From NCBI RefSeq assembly GCF_040802235.1, contig NC_133167.1:883001-947000 (forward strand): a stretch of DNA of 64,000 nt, given 5' to 3'. Below, one piece after another: positions 52,861 through 64,000 of this stretch. The stretch comes from Manis javanica (lineage: Eukaryota > Chordata > Mammalia > Pholidota > Manidae). Below the pieces are notes generated by a model. It saw only the letters and a program-made list of their open reading frames with translations. It made no database searches and was not told where the DNA came from. How positions within the stretch are numbered: the stretch's first letter is position 1; each line of letters starts with the position of its first letter. Position numbers and translations under genes: made by a program.

Positions 52861-55800
52861 CCCCAAACGTGGATTGCTCCTCTGTGGGTCATCAGCTGGG
52901 GTGGAATGGGAGTGGGGTCCTGGAAGCTTGGGTCTCTCGCCTTTCCCGGCCTGAAGTTTCCAGCTGAAGGAATCTTACCAGGCAGGACGTGAGAGGGCCA
53001 TCTCTCTGCAGCCCACGGTCAGTCCTCTAAAAGAAGAGGAGTCCCCAAGGGCTGGAAGGGTCAGACTCATTTGAAACAAGTGCTTGTCTGGTCCTCACCT
53101 ATCCTGTAGTCAAGTGTCGCTGTCCCGTTTGACAGCAAAGAGCCTGCACTTCAAAGGAAGAAAGTGGAGACCCAGGACCTCACAGCTGTAGGTGGGACGC
53201 ACTGGAGTTCCCCGACCGGGTCTGGCTCGCTTTGCTCACTGCAGCACAAGGAATGGGTTCTTTTTGGTTATGCTTTAGATTAAGTTTTGTTTTTTTTAAA
53301 CCCATTATGAAAATAATACATGCTCCTTTGAGGCATTTTTTTTTGCCTGACTGCTGCTCCAAAACAGCCACGTCTTTTAAATTTCATTACAAGCCTGGTG
53401 TAGAAGCCTCCGTGGCGGGCAGTCCAGCAAGAGCCCACTGCATGCGTGGCTGTTTTCTGCGCTGTGGGTTCCCTCCCCCCTCCAGATAGTGGAATCTCTC
53501 AGCTCATCCATTCATTCTGAACAGGGAGGATTTACCTGGGCTTGGGCGTGGTAGGGTACGGGTGGTGGAGGCTGTAATCCCCTCAGCACCCTTCCCCAGC
53601 CTGCAGAGAGCACCTCCTGGGTACTGCGCCTGCAGGCTTCTGATCTCCCAGGGTTCGGCAAGATGCTTATTTAGAGAGAGGGAGGGGTCAGCCTTAAAAG
53701 CCAACATCAGATTCCTCTTGGGAAAAGGACGGTCTGTTAGGAGACACCTCGGTGTGTGTGGAGGTTTGGTAGGGCAGGGCAGGGCTGCTCAGCCTGGCCA
53801 GGGAGGAGAGAGGTGGGCAGTGCTGAGGGGGGGAGCAGCTATGGCTAAGGAAACGAGGCCGGGGTCCCGGGGCTGAGGGCCGTTGGAAGGGCCCAGGTGT
53901 GGGGGGAGGGCACGGGCAGAGCAAAAGTGCATCGATCGATCTGAGATCGCCAGTCGTCATCTCTCTCCAGACCCCAGGTCTTCAGTAAATTCCGCTACCT
54001 AACTTTTCTCTATAGTTACCCTTTTTAAAACCCCTTTGCTGATTTGAGGAGCACTATTTGTTTTGATATTCCAGCCCATCAATCTCCACTGATAACCTTC
54101 TACTGAGTTTTCATTTTTTATTTTAATAAAAACAACTCCCAAGGTCTCTGACTGGTTCGTTTCATGTCTCATGATGGCCGATCCCTTTTTTATGGCTGTT
54201 TCAGCCCCGTTGGCTGAGACCACAATTCCGTGAGCTGTGAAGCCCTCCTCGGGTCACGCTGCCGGCCCCGCTTCTGCAGGGTGCCTGCGGGGTCGCTGGC
54301 CCTGTCACGGACGGGTGCTCCCCCAGGCGGGTGCTCGGCTGATGGAGGGAGGGATGTGGATCTTCAGGTCTGCCCGAGGCACCCAGCCTTAGCAGAGGGA
54401 CTGAGCACCAGCAGTTCCCAGTAGGAGTGGGGGGCAGAGAAGCATTCCTGGGGGACAGGTCTGGACTGGACCACGCGTGCACTGGGATCACACCAGAGGA
54501 CAGCCAGCCCTCCCAGGACCCGGCCTGAGGAACTCGGTGACCCTCCCCAACCCCAGGGACCAGAGGGGCCATGGGCGGCAGGGCCCTGGGCAGACCCTCA
54601 GCCTCCATCCCACCCTTGTTCATGCGTCAGCTGTCCAGCCCACCATGAAGTCAGCTCAAGGTCCCGCTCTCCTGGACCCCAGCAGATCCGATGCCCATGG
54701 CCGCCCCCATGCCCTCGAGATGTCATCTCCTTGGCACCACCGATGCCATTCCCTGTCCTGAAAATGCAGCTGTGGGTGTCAGTACTGCTGCCTGTCAAGC
54801 CCCCACTTCCCTACACATGGTGGGAGTGCGTGTGGACTCCGGCGTGTGCAGTTGCCAGTGTGAGCCCCTCCACAGCCCGCCTCTCCACACATCACAGGGA
54901 CCAAGGACCCAGGTGATGGGAAGCCCACCCACCATGCCTCACTGCTGGCTTGAAGTGGACACCTAGCATGAGTGAGAAACATCTTTGTTAGAGTTGGTCC
55001 TGGAGCATAACATAACAGAAATTGGTGTCTATAAAAGGGTGCCCACTGTCAGAACACAGGACATGTTGTCGTTGGCCTGGAGCTAGCTGTGACTGTTACT
55101 GGAGGCTGGCATGTTGGCCAGCTGTGCTGCACAGCAGCAAATGCCACCATGTCCTCGAATCTCATAAGCAGACACTGCCTTAAGTGACTTGTGGGTCTGG
55201 AGGGGGTCAGGAAGCATAAGTAGTTTGTTGGTCACAGGGTGCATTTGGCAAAACACCATGAAGAGATGGGCTAGGAGATACTCTGGGTGTGCAAGATGGT
55301 GGAAGGGAATGGAGAACGGTTGGGAACGTGGGTGCTGGTGGGGCTGAGAGCCCCTGCACGGATTGGGCCAGGGCAGACAGTGTGGCAAGGACATCAAGAG
55401 TACAGGTCACCCCCTGTCCTGATAGCTTCCAAAGTCAGGGGAGAGGCTGGCAGGTGGGGCAGACAGGCAGCACGTGAGGGCTCCTGGGCAGCACTGGGAA
55501 GGCCTGTGGGCACGGCTACAGGCCCTTGTAGTTGGGGCCAAGCAGCTAGGAGGCTGCAGTGTGTTTGAGGAGGGAGCCCAGGACTAAAGGCTTGGGAACA
55601 GGGAAGAGGCTGAGAAAACAGGTCACCCCAAAGGGGCGTCTTAGTCAGCACCAAGCTCAGGTGTGGCCAAGAAGACAGAGGACGTAGCCTCCCAGGGCAG
55701 AGCCAAGGGCCAGAGAGAGCCCCTGACGCACCCACATCCAGGACGGGTCCCTTACAGCCTCCCAGGCGGGCTGCTGGGGCCTCTGCGTGCCCCCTTCAGC

Positions 55801-56802
55801 AGGACGCTCCTGCGGCATCCCGTCCTTGTTGTGGGCTGGGAAATGCTTTCCGGCTCACAAGTCTGGGTTGACTGGGGCCCCCAGCCCTGCACTGGGGCTG
55901 GCACACAGCCTCTCATTCACGGAGACCCCCAGATACCCCGGGCTTGGGCTTGCCCCACAGCACGACAGGGATTTGGCCATCTTCCAGCATGGGGCAATGG
56001 GGGTCTTTGGTGCAAGATGGAGTCAATGGGATTTATGGTGACCTGAGAGTTGGACGAGGTGGTGCAAGTCGCTGGCCCATCCTTCCCAGTCAGCCCATGT
56101 CCTGGCCCCTTGTGTAGTGTGGGGCTCTGCCTGGGTCTGGCCAGTGGGTTGGGTGACATTACTTCAGGGCCAGAGCATGATTCTGGTGTGAGACCCCACA
56201 GTGCCAACTTGCAGAGACCAGTCATGGCAAGTGCCCCTCTGTCCCTGAGACGGGAGCCCCTCATCTGCAGGGCGGTGTCGCTCTCAGCAGCCACGGCTCA
56301 GCCGCCCTTCACGGTGACACGTCAGGTGGGATTCCTGCCTCCCTCCCTCTTCCGGGCCCCTTGTGCCCACAGCCTCTCTCTCCTCACCTGTCATGGTGTA
56401 TGCCTGCAACCCTCATGTTTCTGAGCCCAAAAGTGCCCCACTGCTCCTCTCTTCCTTTCCCTCAGTTTTGGAGGGGGGACAACTGCTGAGGGAGGCCACA
56501 GAGAGGGTGGCAGCAAGTGGTCTTCTTTACGTTAGGGTTCAAGGGCCGGGACCTCAGAGGCCTGGCCCAGGGGCTGGGGAGAGTGCAGGCAGCCTTCCTC
56601 TGGTGGTCAGGCCCCAGGGCTGCAGGGCAGGACCTGGGGCCTCTGACGGCAGCCAGCAGGCCAGGAGCAGCTGGAGTGCAGAGCCAGACCCGTCAGCCCA
56701 AGGGTCAGAGGTCGGCTGCGACAGCTCCCAACCCCACCCCAACTGGGCAGATGCAGAGCAGAGTCGGGATGAGCAGCCGGGAGGTCGTCTGCAGAGTGGG
56801 GG

Positions 56803-56808
56803 TTTAAT
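56803..56808 (-). terminator. RNPEPL1: RNPEPL1 polyadenylation signal (ATTAAA)
   Basis: ATTAAA on the - strand lies about 710 bases beyond the RNPEPL1 stop. It gives a 3' UTR of roughly 56,790-57,516, a size in keeping with the gene. Confidence 0.5.
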
Positions 56809-57516
56809 GGGACGAGCACGGTGACGATCACGATCGTTGCAGCAGCTCTGGGTGGCCCAGCTCTGACCCCAGGTACCCAGGCCTCTCCCGCATGGTGGGC
56901 CTAAACAGCACCGGCGCCACCCGCCCTCTTCCCTGGCGGGGTATTGCTGCTCTGGCCCCAGGCGACCAAGGCAGATTATCCTGTCCCACTCCCCTGGGGC
57001 CTAAGACCCTGTGTTCCCTGAGGGGCTAAGGCTTTCTGGGGGCCCCTCCCCAGATGTCCACCCTCTCCTCAGTGTCCCCTGCCCCCACATGGAGGGCATC
57101 TCTGTGTCCTTGTCCCTCTGCCAGGGACCAACTGAGGCTGCCAACCCCAGGGGCGGGGTGCAGGGCTCCACAGGGAGGAGGCACGCTATGAGGACAGCGC
57201 AGCCCAGGCCTCCCAGCAGGACGTAAGGCACGATGTGGCAGTCGCTGGGGAACTGCAGGGCCAGCACCCCAGGGGCAGTGCCCGGCAGTCAGTGTTGAGA
57301 CGGGAGGGCATGGCATGTGCTGGCTGCTCCGGGGCCTGCAGTGCAAGAGAGCTGGGGAGGACAAGGTCCACGGGCATCGGCTAGCCAGAAGGAGGCCCCT
57401 GGGAGAGCCCGCAGGAGGGATGTGTGGGCCCGGGCAGAGCTCACAGCCAGAGCTGAGGTGTAGTCCTGGCCGGCCCGGGCCACAGAAGGCACATTGTGGT
57501 GTCTGGGAGGCCAGGG

Positions 57517-60500
57517 CTAGGCAGACACGTTGACGTCCCTGAGAGAAATGGTGCTGCTGGGGGCCTCGTCCCCGAGCAGCAGGGCTGGCGCGTCTGCGTC
57601 CGCCCCCGAGTCTGCTCCGGCGCTGCCCTGCTCCGTTCTGGGCTCTGTGCCAGGCTCCGTGCCCGGGCCCAGGCCCTGGGACAGGATGTGCTGGATGGTC
57701 CTGCGCAGGGTGGGGTGTAGCCGGCCCTGCGTCTGGCAGAAGACCTCCAGGGCGAAGGGCTTGAGGGCGCCAGTGCAGAGGTCCTCGTACAGCGGGACGG
57801 TGTACATGCGGGACATCTGGGGGCGGGCACTCCGTCACGATGACCGCTTGTGGCCTGCCTGCCAGCTCCCTGCCCTGACCCCCTTGGCCTCCCTCTGACC
57901 ACTGCAGGTCTTCTGCGGAGGCACTGTCCCCAGGGAGTTTGAGCTGGGGGGCACTGATGGGGCCTGTCCCCCCCAGACACAGCTTCCCTGAGGACTGGCA
58001 GGGTTGGGGCATTCCCCACCCAGTGTGCGGCCCCAGTGCCAACCCAGACCCCTCATCTTCCCCACCCTGTTTTCTGGAATGCCCAGCCTGGGCTGGCTCA
58101 GACTGGAGGGCAGGGACGGGCGGCGGGGCAGGGCCCACGCAGGGCTGCACCTGGCTCTCGAGGAAGCGGCGAACCCTGTGCAGGTCAGGGTAGTAGTCGT
58201 TTCGGACCACGATCTGCAGCCAGCGGATGCGGATCTCGGCGTTCATGGAGTCCAGCAGGGAGGAGTAGCACTTAGACAGGCTCATCACCAGCTCTGCGGG
58301 GCCGCGGGTAGGTCAGGGCCGGGCAGGCACCCTCCCCCGCCACCCCAGCAGCCTTGGGACCCACCCTGGGGCAGCGGGGACCCGTCCAGGAGCCGGTCCA
58401 GGAACAGCGCCGTCTGGAAGGTCCTCCACTTGGAGATGTCGATGGCACTGGCCGAGGCGGCCGCCTGGTCCAGGGGTTCCGCAGTCCACAGCTGGAAGAG
58501 GGCCTCCACGGGCCGGGTCAGGCTGGACCCCTGGGACAGGTCCGGCTCTGCCAGCGGTGGGCCTGTGGCCTTGAGCCAGCGCTCAAACTCCAGCCCTGCA
58601 GGGGGACGTGATCCTGGGACGTGGGCCCGGCTGGGGAGGGGCTGCCCGAGCAGGCCTGCCCAGGAGGCCGCAGGGCTGGAGGGCGGCCCCAGGCATGGTT
58701 GTCCCAGCCCTGCACGCCTCTCACAGGCCCAAGCCAGGGACACACTTTACACCCGACCTCAGGGCCGTGGAGTGGGGGCAGCAACACCCTGGGGAGGCGA
58801 CATTCCTGCTTCAAAGCCCTGGTTCTGGGCGGTGGGGGCAGGTTCTGCCCATCCCCCACCCCCAAAACCCCGGGACACCTATCGAACCTTCCACAACATA
58901 GGGTGTCACTTCACCCAAGCATCCAGCCACACCTCGTCACCCTCTAGCAGTCTTGGCATCTCCCTCCAGCCTCCTCCAGCCTCTTCTTTGCCCCCAAGCC
59001 CTCAGACCCCAGGGGCACCCCCGTGGGCCCTGCCTGAGCAGGCACCCCTGAGGCAAACCTCACTCCGCTCTGCAGACCCTGCCCTGGGCCCTCTTTCTGG
59101 AGTTTCCTAATTGGCTTGCTCGGCCTAAATGCCGGTATACCCCTCAGCGAAGCCCCCTGGCCCCGCGGAGCTGGGGCGCACACCCTGCTCTCTGCGCCCA
59201 CGGTGTCCCTGCCTGAGGCCCACACCATCTGGGGAGCTCGGCTGAAGGAAGGCCAGGTGACCCGAGGGGCTTTCTGCCGGCTGAAGAGGCATCTTGTGCA
59301 GTGGAGACTCCCCACCCATCCTTAGGCCAGTGCCCTGGGGGGTGCCAAGGGCAGCTGGCCTTGGATGCATGGCCGGCCGCGGGCCTCACCTGCCCGGCAG
59401 TCCACGCTCTGCTCCCTCAGCTCCGGGAAGAAGCTCAGAAACGAGTCCAGCAAGTCCTGGGCCACCACGCTGGTGAACTTGTACTTCTCCACGTAGGCCT
59501 GCGCCGGTGGTGGGGGGCTCAGCAGGGCTGGGGCTGGGCGCTGTCCCCCACCACAGCACGGCCAGGCCCCCCTGGGCGCCGTACCGAGGCCCCCGCACCA
59601 GGGCTGTGCCAGGCCCAGGGAGGGACTGCCGACTGGCCAAACTGGGAGGGTGGGTGACACAGAAGGGGGCGCTCCAGGCACTGCCCCCAAGGGAAGGCGA
59701 GCCAGGTCCTAGCTGACACGCAGGTCCCATGGGCTCCATCCCAACCTCGGGGCAGAGGGGTGGCTACAGGACTGGGGAGGGCTCAGAGGGCAGGGCCTGC
59801 CCTGAGGAGGAGGCCACTCACCCGGAGAAAGTCGTCAAAGCGCTGGGGGTCCCCACAGAGCTGGGACAGGTAGTACACGAAGCAGTAACCCTTCTCATAG
59901 GTGAACAGGTTCATCAGGTGGCTGGGATTCACTCCTGCAAGGGGACACCCCCGCTGTGGGTGGTGCTCCACTTCCTGCGTCCCATGGGTGGGGTCAGGGC
60001 GCTCAGGGTCTGTGCAGCAGGAGGGGCCGAGGGCTGCAGGATGGGGACTGCCCTGCCTGAGTGCCTCTGGGGGGGACGAGGGCTGTACCGGTGACCGGTG
60101 CACAGGGCCCGTGAGGGGCAGTGGCCAGCTCAGGGAGGCCAGGGGGGCCCAGCCTGGCCTCTGTAGGGATCCAGCTACAGTGGGCACACTGACACCCCAG
60201 CCAGAGGCAGTCGGGCAGGCAGGCTCTGCAGGGTGACTTCTGCAGGGCCTGGGGCAGCCTGTGGCGGGAGTGGCACCTGGCTCCAGCTTGACCTGCAGCT
60301 TGCTGACTGGGCTGTCCTCTCCAAGGAGCTTCATCTGCCTGTGCAGGGCATCCAGACGGAAGGCCGTCTCCAGACAGGTGAAGGCGGCACCTGGGCAGGG
60401 TCAGAGAGGCAGGGGAGGCGGGAGCGGGCAGGCCTGAGCATCCGGGGCGGCGCTGCCACCTGGCGGCTCCCTGCCCTGGGCTGTGTGGGGCTGACCCACG

Positions 60501-62016
60501 GCCACCCTGCTGGACACATGCATGGCAGGAGGCTGCACCCTGGGGGCCGGGCTGGACTCAGCCCCTGGCACAGTGCGGGGATCCCCAGGGGTGCCAGCCT
60601 GCCCAGCCCCCCGCCCGCTGCGGGCAGTACCGTAGGTCTCAGTGGTGATGCGGCGCTGGGCATAGGTGGCCAGGCCCTCGCTCAGCCACATCTCCTCCCA
60701 CGTGGCGTTGGTGACAGCGTTGCCGAACCAGCTGTGGGCCACCTCGTGGATGACGTCGATGACGAGGAACTCATCACTCTCCAGGATGGAGGAGATGATG
60801 AAGGTGAGGCAGGGGTTCTCCATGGCCACGATGGGGAAGGACGGGGGCAGGAAGACGATGTCGTACCTGCCCGGGGGGTGGGGCAGGCGGGCCGTGGGCG
60901 GGCTGGGACCTGGGCACCAGCACTCCTCCCCCCTCAGGCCGGGCCGGGCTCCCTGCAGCCTGCTCGCTCCTTGGGAGGGCAGGGCCTTGCCCTCCGGACC
61001 CTCTTGCCGCCAGGGGCCCTAGGACATACCTGCCCCACATGTACGGCCCGTACAGTCGCTCAGCGGCGCTCAGCCACCGCTCCACTGCACCTGACAGCTT
61101 GCTGGTGGCCGTGGGCAGTAGGCACGGCTCGGCCCACACCCGGCTCCTGTCACGAGGCGGAGAGGGCGGGCCGGGGCTGAGAGGACCCCACCCCGCCCAC
61201 CCCGCCCGGACTTCCCTCTGCCGCTGGGCTCAAATGCCACCTACACACGCCTCATCTGGCCTGCCTGCCTGCCAGCCGCTGCCTGCCACCCCACCTCACT
61301 TGGTGGCCACCGTTCAGGCTGCACACCCAGCCCATGGGGGCATCTCCCCAAAGCCTGGGCCCCAGACAGCAGCAGTGGCCGCAGGAACCAAGAGGCAGCA
61401 GCCTCACCTGGGCCCGATGTCTGCCGGCTGGAGGTCCCCAGCCACAAGGGCCACGAGGTAGGCGGGCACGGGGTGCTCCATGTGGAAGCGGTAGACACCC
61501 TCCTCCTCCACGTAGGTGCTCTGCGTGGCACTCATCAGCACCTGCACCCCCAGCGGCGCCTGCACACAAGGGGGCTCCACCATCAGGGCACCCCATGTGC
61601 CCACTGGAAAATCCTATAACTCTGCTCAGGGAGCCCCCTCTCCGTGATGGGAAGTCCACAGCCTGGATGGGGAGCCCTACAACCTGGGCAGGGAGCCCGC
61701 TCTCTGCGATGGGAAGCCCACAGCCTGGATGGGGAGCCCCATCACTATCAGGGAACCTCATCCCAAAGAGCCCCCGGACTGCACTGGGCCCCCGTCAGGC
61801 CGCCGCCTCCTGCACAGCAAGACAGGTGGTCCCAGGTGTGTGGGAGCGAGGTGGGCCAGGCTGCTGGACGCCGACCTTGACAACGGCTGAGTAGGTGCAC
61901 TTGACGGCGGGTGTGTCGAAGCAGGGGAAGAAGGAGCGGTTGCAGACAGAGTGTCCTTGGGTGAAGACGAAGGGCTTGGCACTGCCGTAGGTGAGCTCAG
62001 GGTCCAACCACCAGAT
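57517..62016 (-). CDS. RNPEPL1: Arginyl aminopeptidase-like 1, exons 2-11 (partial)
   Basis: M1-family zinc aminopeptidase related to aminopeptidase B; the human protein removes N-terminal residues with preference for methionine. Exons: 62016-61876, 61559-61408, 61146-61030, 60866-60631, 60390-60277, 59934-59822, 59498-59390, 58595-58365, 58293-58151, 57816-57517. Phases and codon counts all fit, and all introns are GT-AG. The zinc site HEVAH is at 60748-60734, with the third ligand Glu in WLSEGLATY. The substrate-binding GxMEN element reads VAMEN. The product follows the human protein from [11 protein letters not shown] to the C-terminus SLRDVNVSA. The CpG-rich exon 1 with the start codon is not in the window, so intron 1 exceeds 1.98 kb. 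Residues just before the terminus are Glu/Gly-rich and vary from human. Confidence 0.96.
60631..60866 (-). CDS. RNPEPL1: RNPEPL1 exon 5, zinc-binding active site
   Basis: This exon carries VAMENP, the [10 protein letters not shown] motif and [13 protein letters not shown]: the substrate clamp, two His ligands with the catalytic Glu, and the Glu ligand 23 positions after the first His pair begins. All key residues are intact, so the enzyme should be active. Confidence 0.9.
61627..61757 (+). repeat. Two-copy minisatellite in RNPEPL1 intron 2
   Basis: A unit of about 62 bases starting cagggagccc is repeated (61627 and 61689) and a third start lies at 61749. Both full units share gatgggaag[t/c]ccacagcc and tggatggggagccc. 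Confidence 0.75.
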
Positions 62017-64000
62017 CTGCAGGCGGGAAGCAGGCAGGGCATCAGAGAAGTCTTCCCGGTGGGCTTGGGCCAGTGCCGCCCTCTCCATCACAGTGGGCCA
62101 AGGCCTTCTGGGGAGCCGAGCTGCTGGCGGCTGGCCCTCAACTCCTCAGGGATGCAGGGTACCCCAAGGCACACAGGGACGCCAGGACGGCCCTATGCCA
62201 TGCCTTGCTTCCTAAGAGCTGGCAGGTTGCCTCGAGGGCCCAGAGCCTCGCGCGCAGCAGACGGAGAGGGAGGGAGGAAGGGTGTGGGAGGGGACGGCCC
62301 CATCTGGCTCATCCAGGGCCAAAGCCTCTCCTGGTCACGGTCATCACCCGCCTCTCAGGCAGGCAGGGAGCTCACTGAGTGTGCCCGCACCACCTCACCA
62401 GGGCCAGCCCAGGGGTCACTCGGCCTGTGCCTCTCATCCCCACTCCCAGAGGGGAGCTGAGGCAGTCAGAACGGCCCAGACCGAATTCTTACAGGCTGGC
62501 CAAGATCTGTTCTCAGGGAGGAAAGAGCCGGGACTGGGGAGATGAGGGGCGACCAGTGTTTGCTGATGACCCCCTGCTGGAAGGCGGCAAGCATGACGAG
62601 CCCAGGGCCACTTTGCTGGAGGGACCCCCACTGGGGGATGGGCTTTGGGCCAGGGGACGGTGGCGGGGAGCCGAGGCCAGGCACTTGGAGAGTACGGGCT
62701 GGACAGGCGTGGCCGTGGGCCGGCTGCCGGGCCCGTGCCCGGAGCACAGTGGGTAGAGCCTGCAGCACAGCCAAAGCCGAGGCCACACTGCAGGGGCCGC
62801 CCTCGTCTGCAGGATGGGGGACATGCCCCTGCCACCTGCTCACATAGGTGTCCTCAGGAAGGGCAGCAACGGGGTGGACGTGGGCTTGGGGAGGAGAGAC
62901 GAGGATGCCGATGGCCTCCGCCCAGAAGCCACCTTCCCTCTGCAGCCTGTCGGTCCAAGGGGCCTGTGCAGGGCAGGGAACGGGCGCGCTCCTTGGACTC
63001 CTTGTCTGCCTCCATGCCTGCCGGACACTTGCTGCTCAGCCAGCCTCCCCTGCCATGGAAGCCTCTGAGGCCCCAAATGCCAAGGCCAGGCCCTACCCCT
63101 CCCCTGCACCCTCCTGCTGCCTGGCCCAGTGCCAGCGTGACACATCCTGGTTCATTTTCCGCCAAGGCACCCTGGTACCTCCAGTGGGTTTGGTGCAGGG
63201 TCCTGGGGGGCTCACCCAACCACAGCCAGCCTGCACGGAGCGGCACCTGCTCTCCACACGCCCTGCTGCTGGGACAGCCACTGAAGCAAACTGGATGGTG
63301 CCTGTCCACTTGAGCAACTGAGTGCACATGGGTGTTCCCAGGCCATTTTGGAAGGACGCCACTACTACATACCTGTCTGCAAGTAACAGGCCTGTGGCAT
63401 CCACAGCTGGCAGCCACCGCAGTGGCTTGCCACCTGGGATTGTGTCATTCTGTAATCACAGGGGCAGTGGACACCACACCCGGTGGGGCTGCCTCTTCCA
63501 CAGACCCCAGACCCAGGAGGGGCTGCCTCCCTTGCAGACCCCAGACTCGAGTAGATTCCCAGACCTGGCAGGCTTCCTCTCCTGCTCCTGCAGAGCTGGC
63601 CGGACCCCCACCAGTGTCCACAGACTTGTTCAAAACTTCTCTTGGCTGCGGCATCTCTGTCTCTCAGCTCGGAGTCACTCCAGAGCCTGCAGCAGTATTT
63701 TCCTTTCCTGTGGACCCCTGGGCTGCCTCAGCTGTTCAGAAGGCCTGTTCTGGTTGCCTGGGACCCAGCAGCCCGCACTGAGGAGACTCCTGCAGGGGAT
63801 CCCACTGCAGGATCCCTTGGCCCACACTGGGGACAAGCCCCCACATTCCTCCAACCCCCCTTCATCCCACTAACCCTCTCACATCTCCTCCACCGCCGCC
63901 CCTCCTGACTCCTCCTTCACCTGTGCCCACCTGTTCCCACTGCCCGTGTCCACTTCTCAGCCCAGCCAGAGGGCCCACCCTTAGCCTCAGAGACCAATGG
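62017..64000 (-). other. RNPEPL1: RNPEPL1 intron 1 (part)
   Basis: Runs from the acceptor of exon 2 to the window end. No CpG-rich exon 1 was found. A two-copy duplication of about 35 bases (gggctgcctc ... cagaccccagac) lies at 63487-63553. Otherwise nothing recognised. Confidence 0.6.

Larger units (their letters stand above)
50057..56790. other. Intergenic between CAPN10 promoter and RNPEPL1 3' end
   Basis: No recognised coding exon. Contains the repeat relics listed separately and AT-rich patches (53230-53400, 54000-54240) that look like further old repeats. Open frames here are short and unsupported. Confidence 0.5.

Noticed and set aside
57026-58288. 420-codon continuous frame on the - strand
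   Set aside because: It runs through RNPEPL1 exon 10 (58151-58293), then reads intron and exon 11 in the wrong frame. The spliced model with conserved phases replaces it.

Overview
The window is GC-rich mammalian chromosomal DNA with large introns, L1, L2 and MIR relics, and no CRISPR arrays or operons. Four genes are recognisable by protein similarity and exon phase: the 3' part of KIF1A (+), GPR35 (-), CAPN10 (-) and most of RNPEPL1 (-). A broken AQP12 copy (+) lies between KIF1A and GPR35. This is the order of human 2q37.3 (RNPEPL1 - CAPN10 - GPR35 - AQP12 - KIF1A), shown here in reverse. The proteins are eutherian but differ from human. No Alu or other lineage-specific SINE was recognised, so a non-primate placental mammal is likely; I cannot name the species.

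Layout. 1-12.8 kb holds the last 11 constitutive coding exons of KIF1A, a possible extra 24-nt microexon and a 3.4-kb 3' UTR. 12.95-15.3 kb is a 5'-truncated L1. 17.4-18.0 kb is exon 1 of an AQP12 pseudogene with at least four frameshifts. 19.8-21.06 kb is GPR35, with its whole coding sequence in one exon. 21-37 kb is largely gene-free and carries several L1 and L2 pieces. 36.95-48.6 kb is CAPN10, with all 12 coding exons resolved and a predicted protein of 665 aa. 48.25-49.3 kb is a CpG-rich, probably bidirectional promoter. To its right on the + strand is a candidate two-exon divergent transcript with a 173-codon open frame that I do not recognise. 50-56.8 kb is intergenic. 56.8-62.0 kb holds RNPEPL1 exons 2-11, followed by part of intron 1 to the window end; exon 1 lies outside.

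The genes are not a pathway. KIF1A is an axonal vesicle motor, GPR35 a class A GPCR, CAPN10 an atypical calpain and RNPEPL1 an M1 aminopeptidase. All exon junctions given were checked by hand for splice dinucleotides, reading phase and codon count. Repeat family names were assigned by eye and are approximate.
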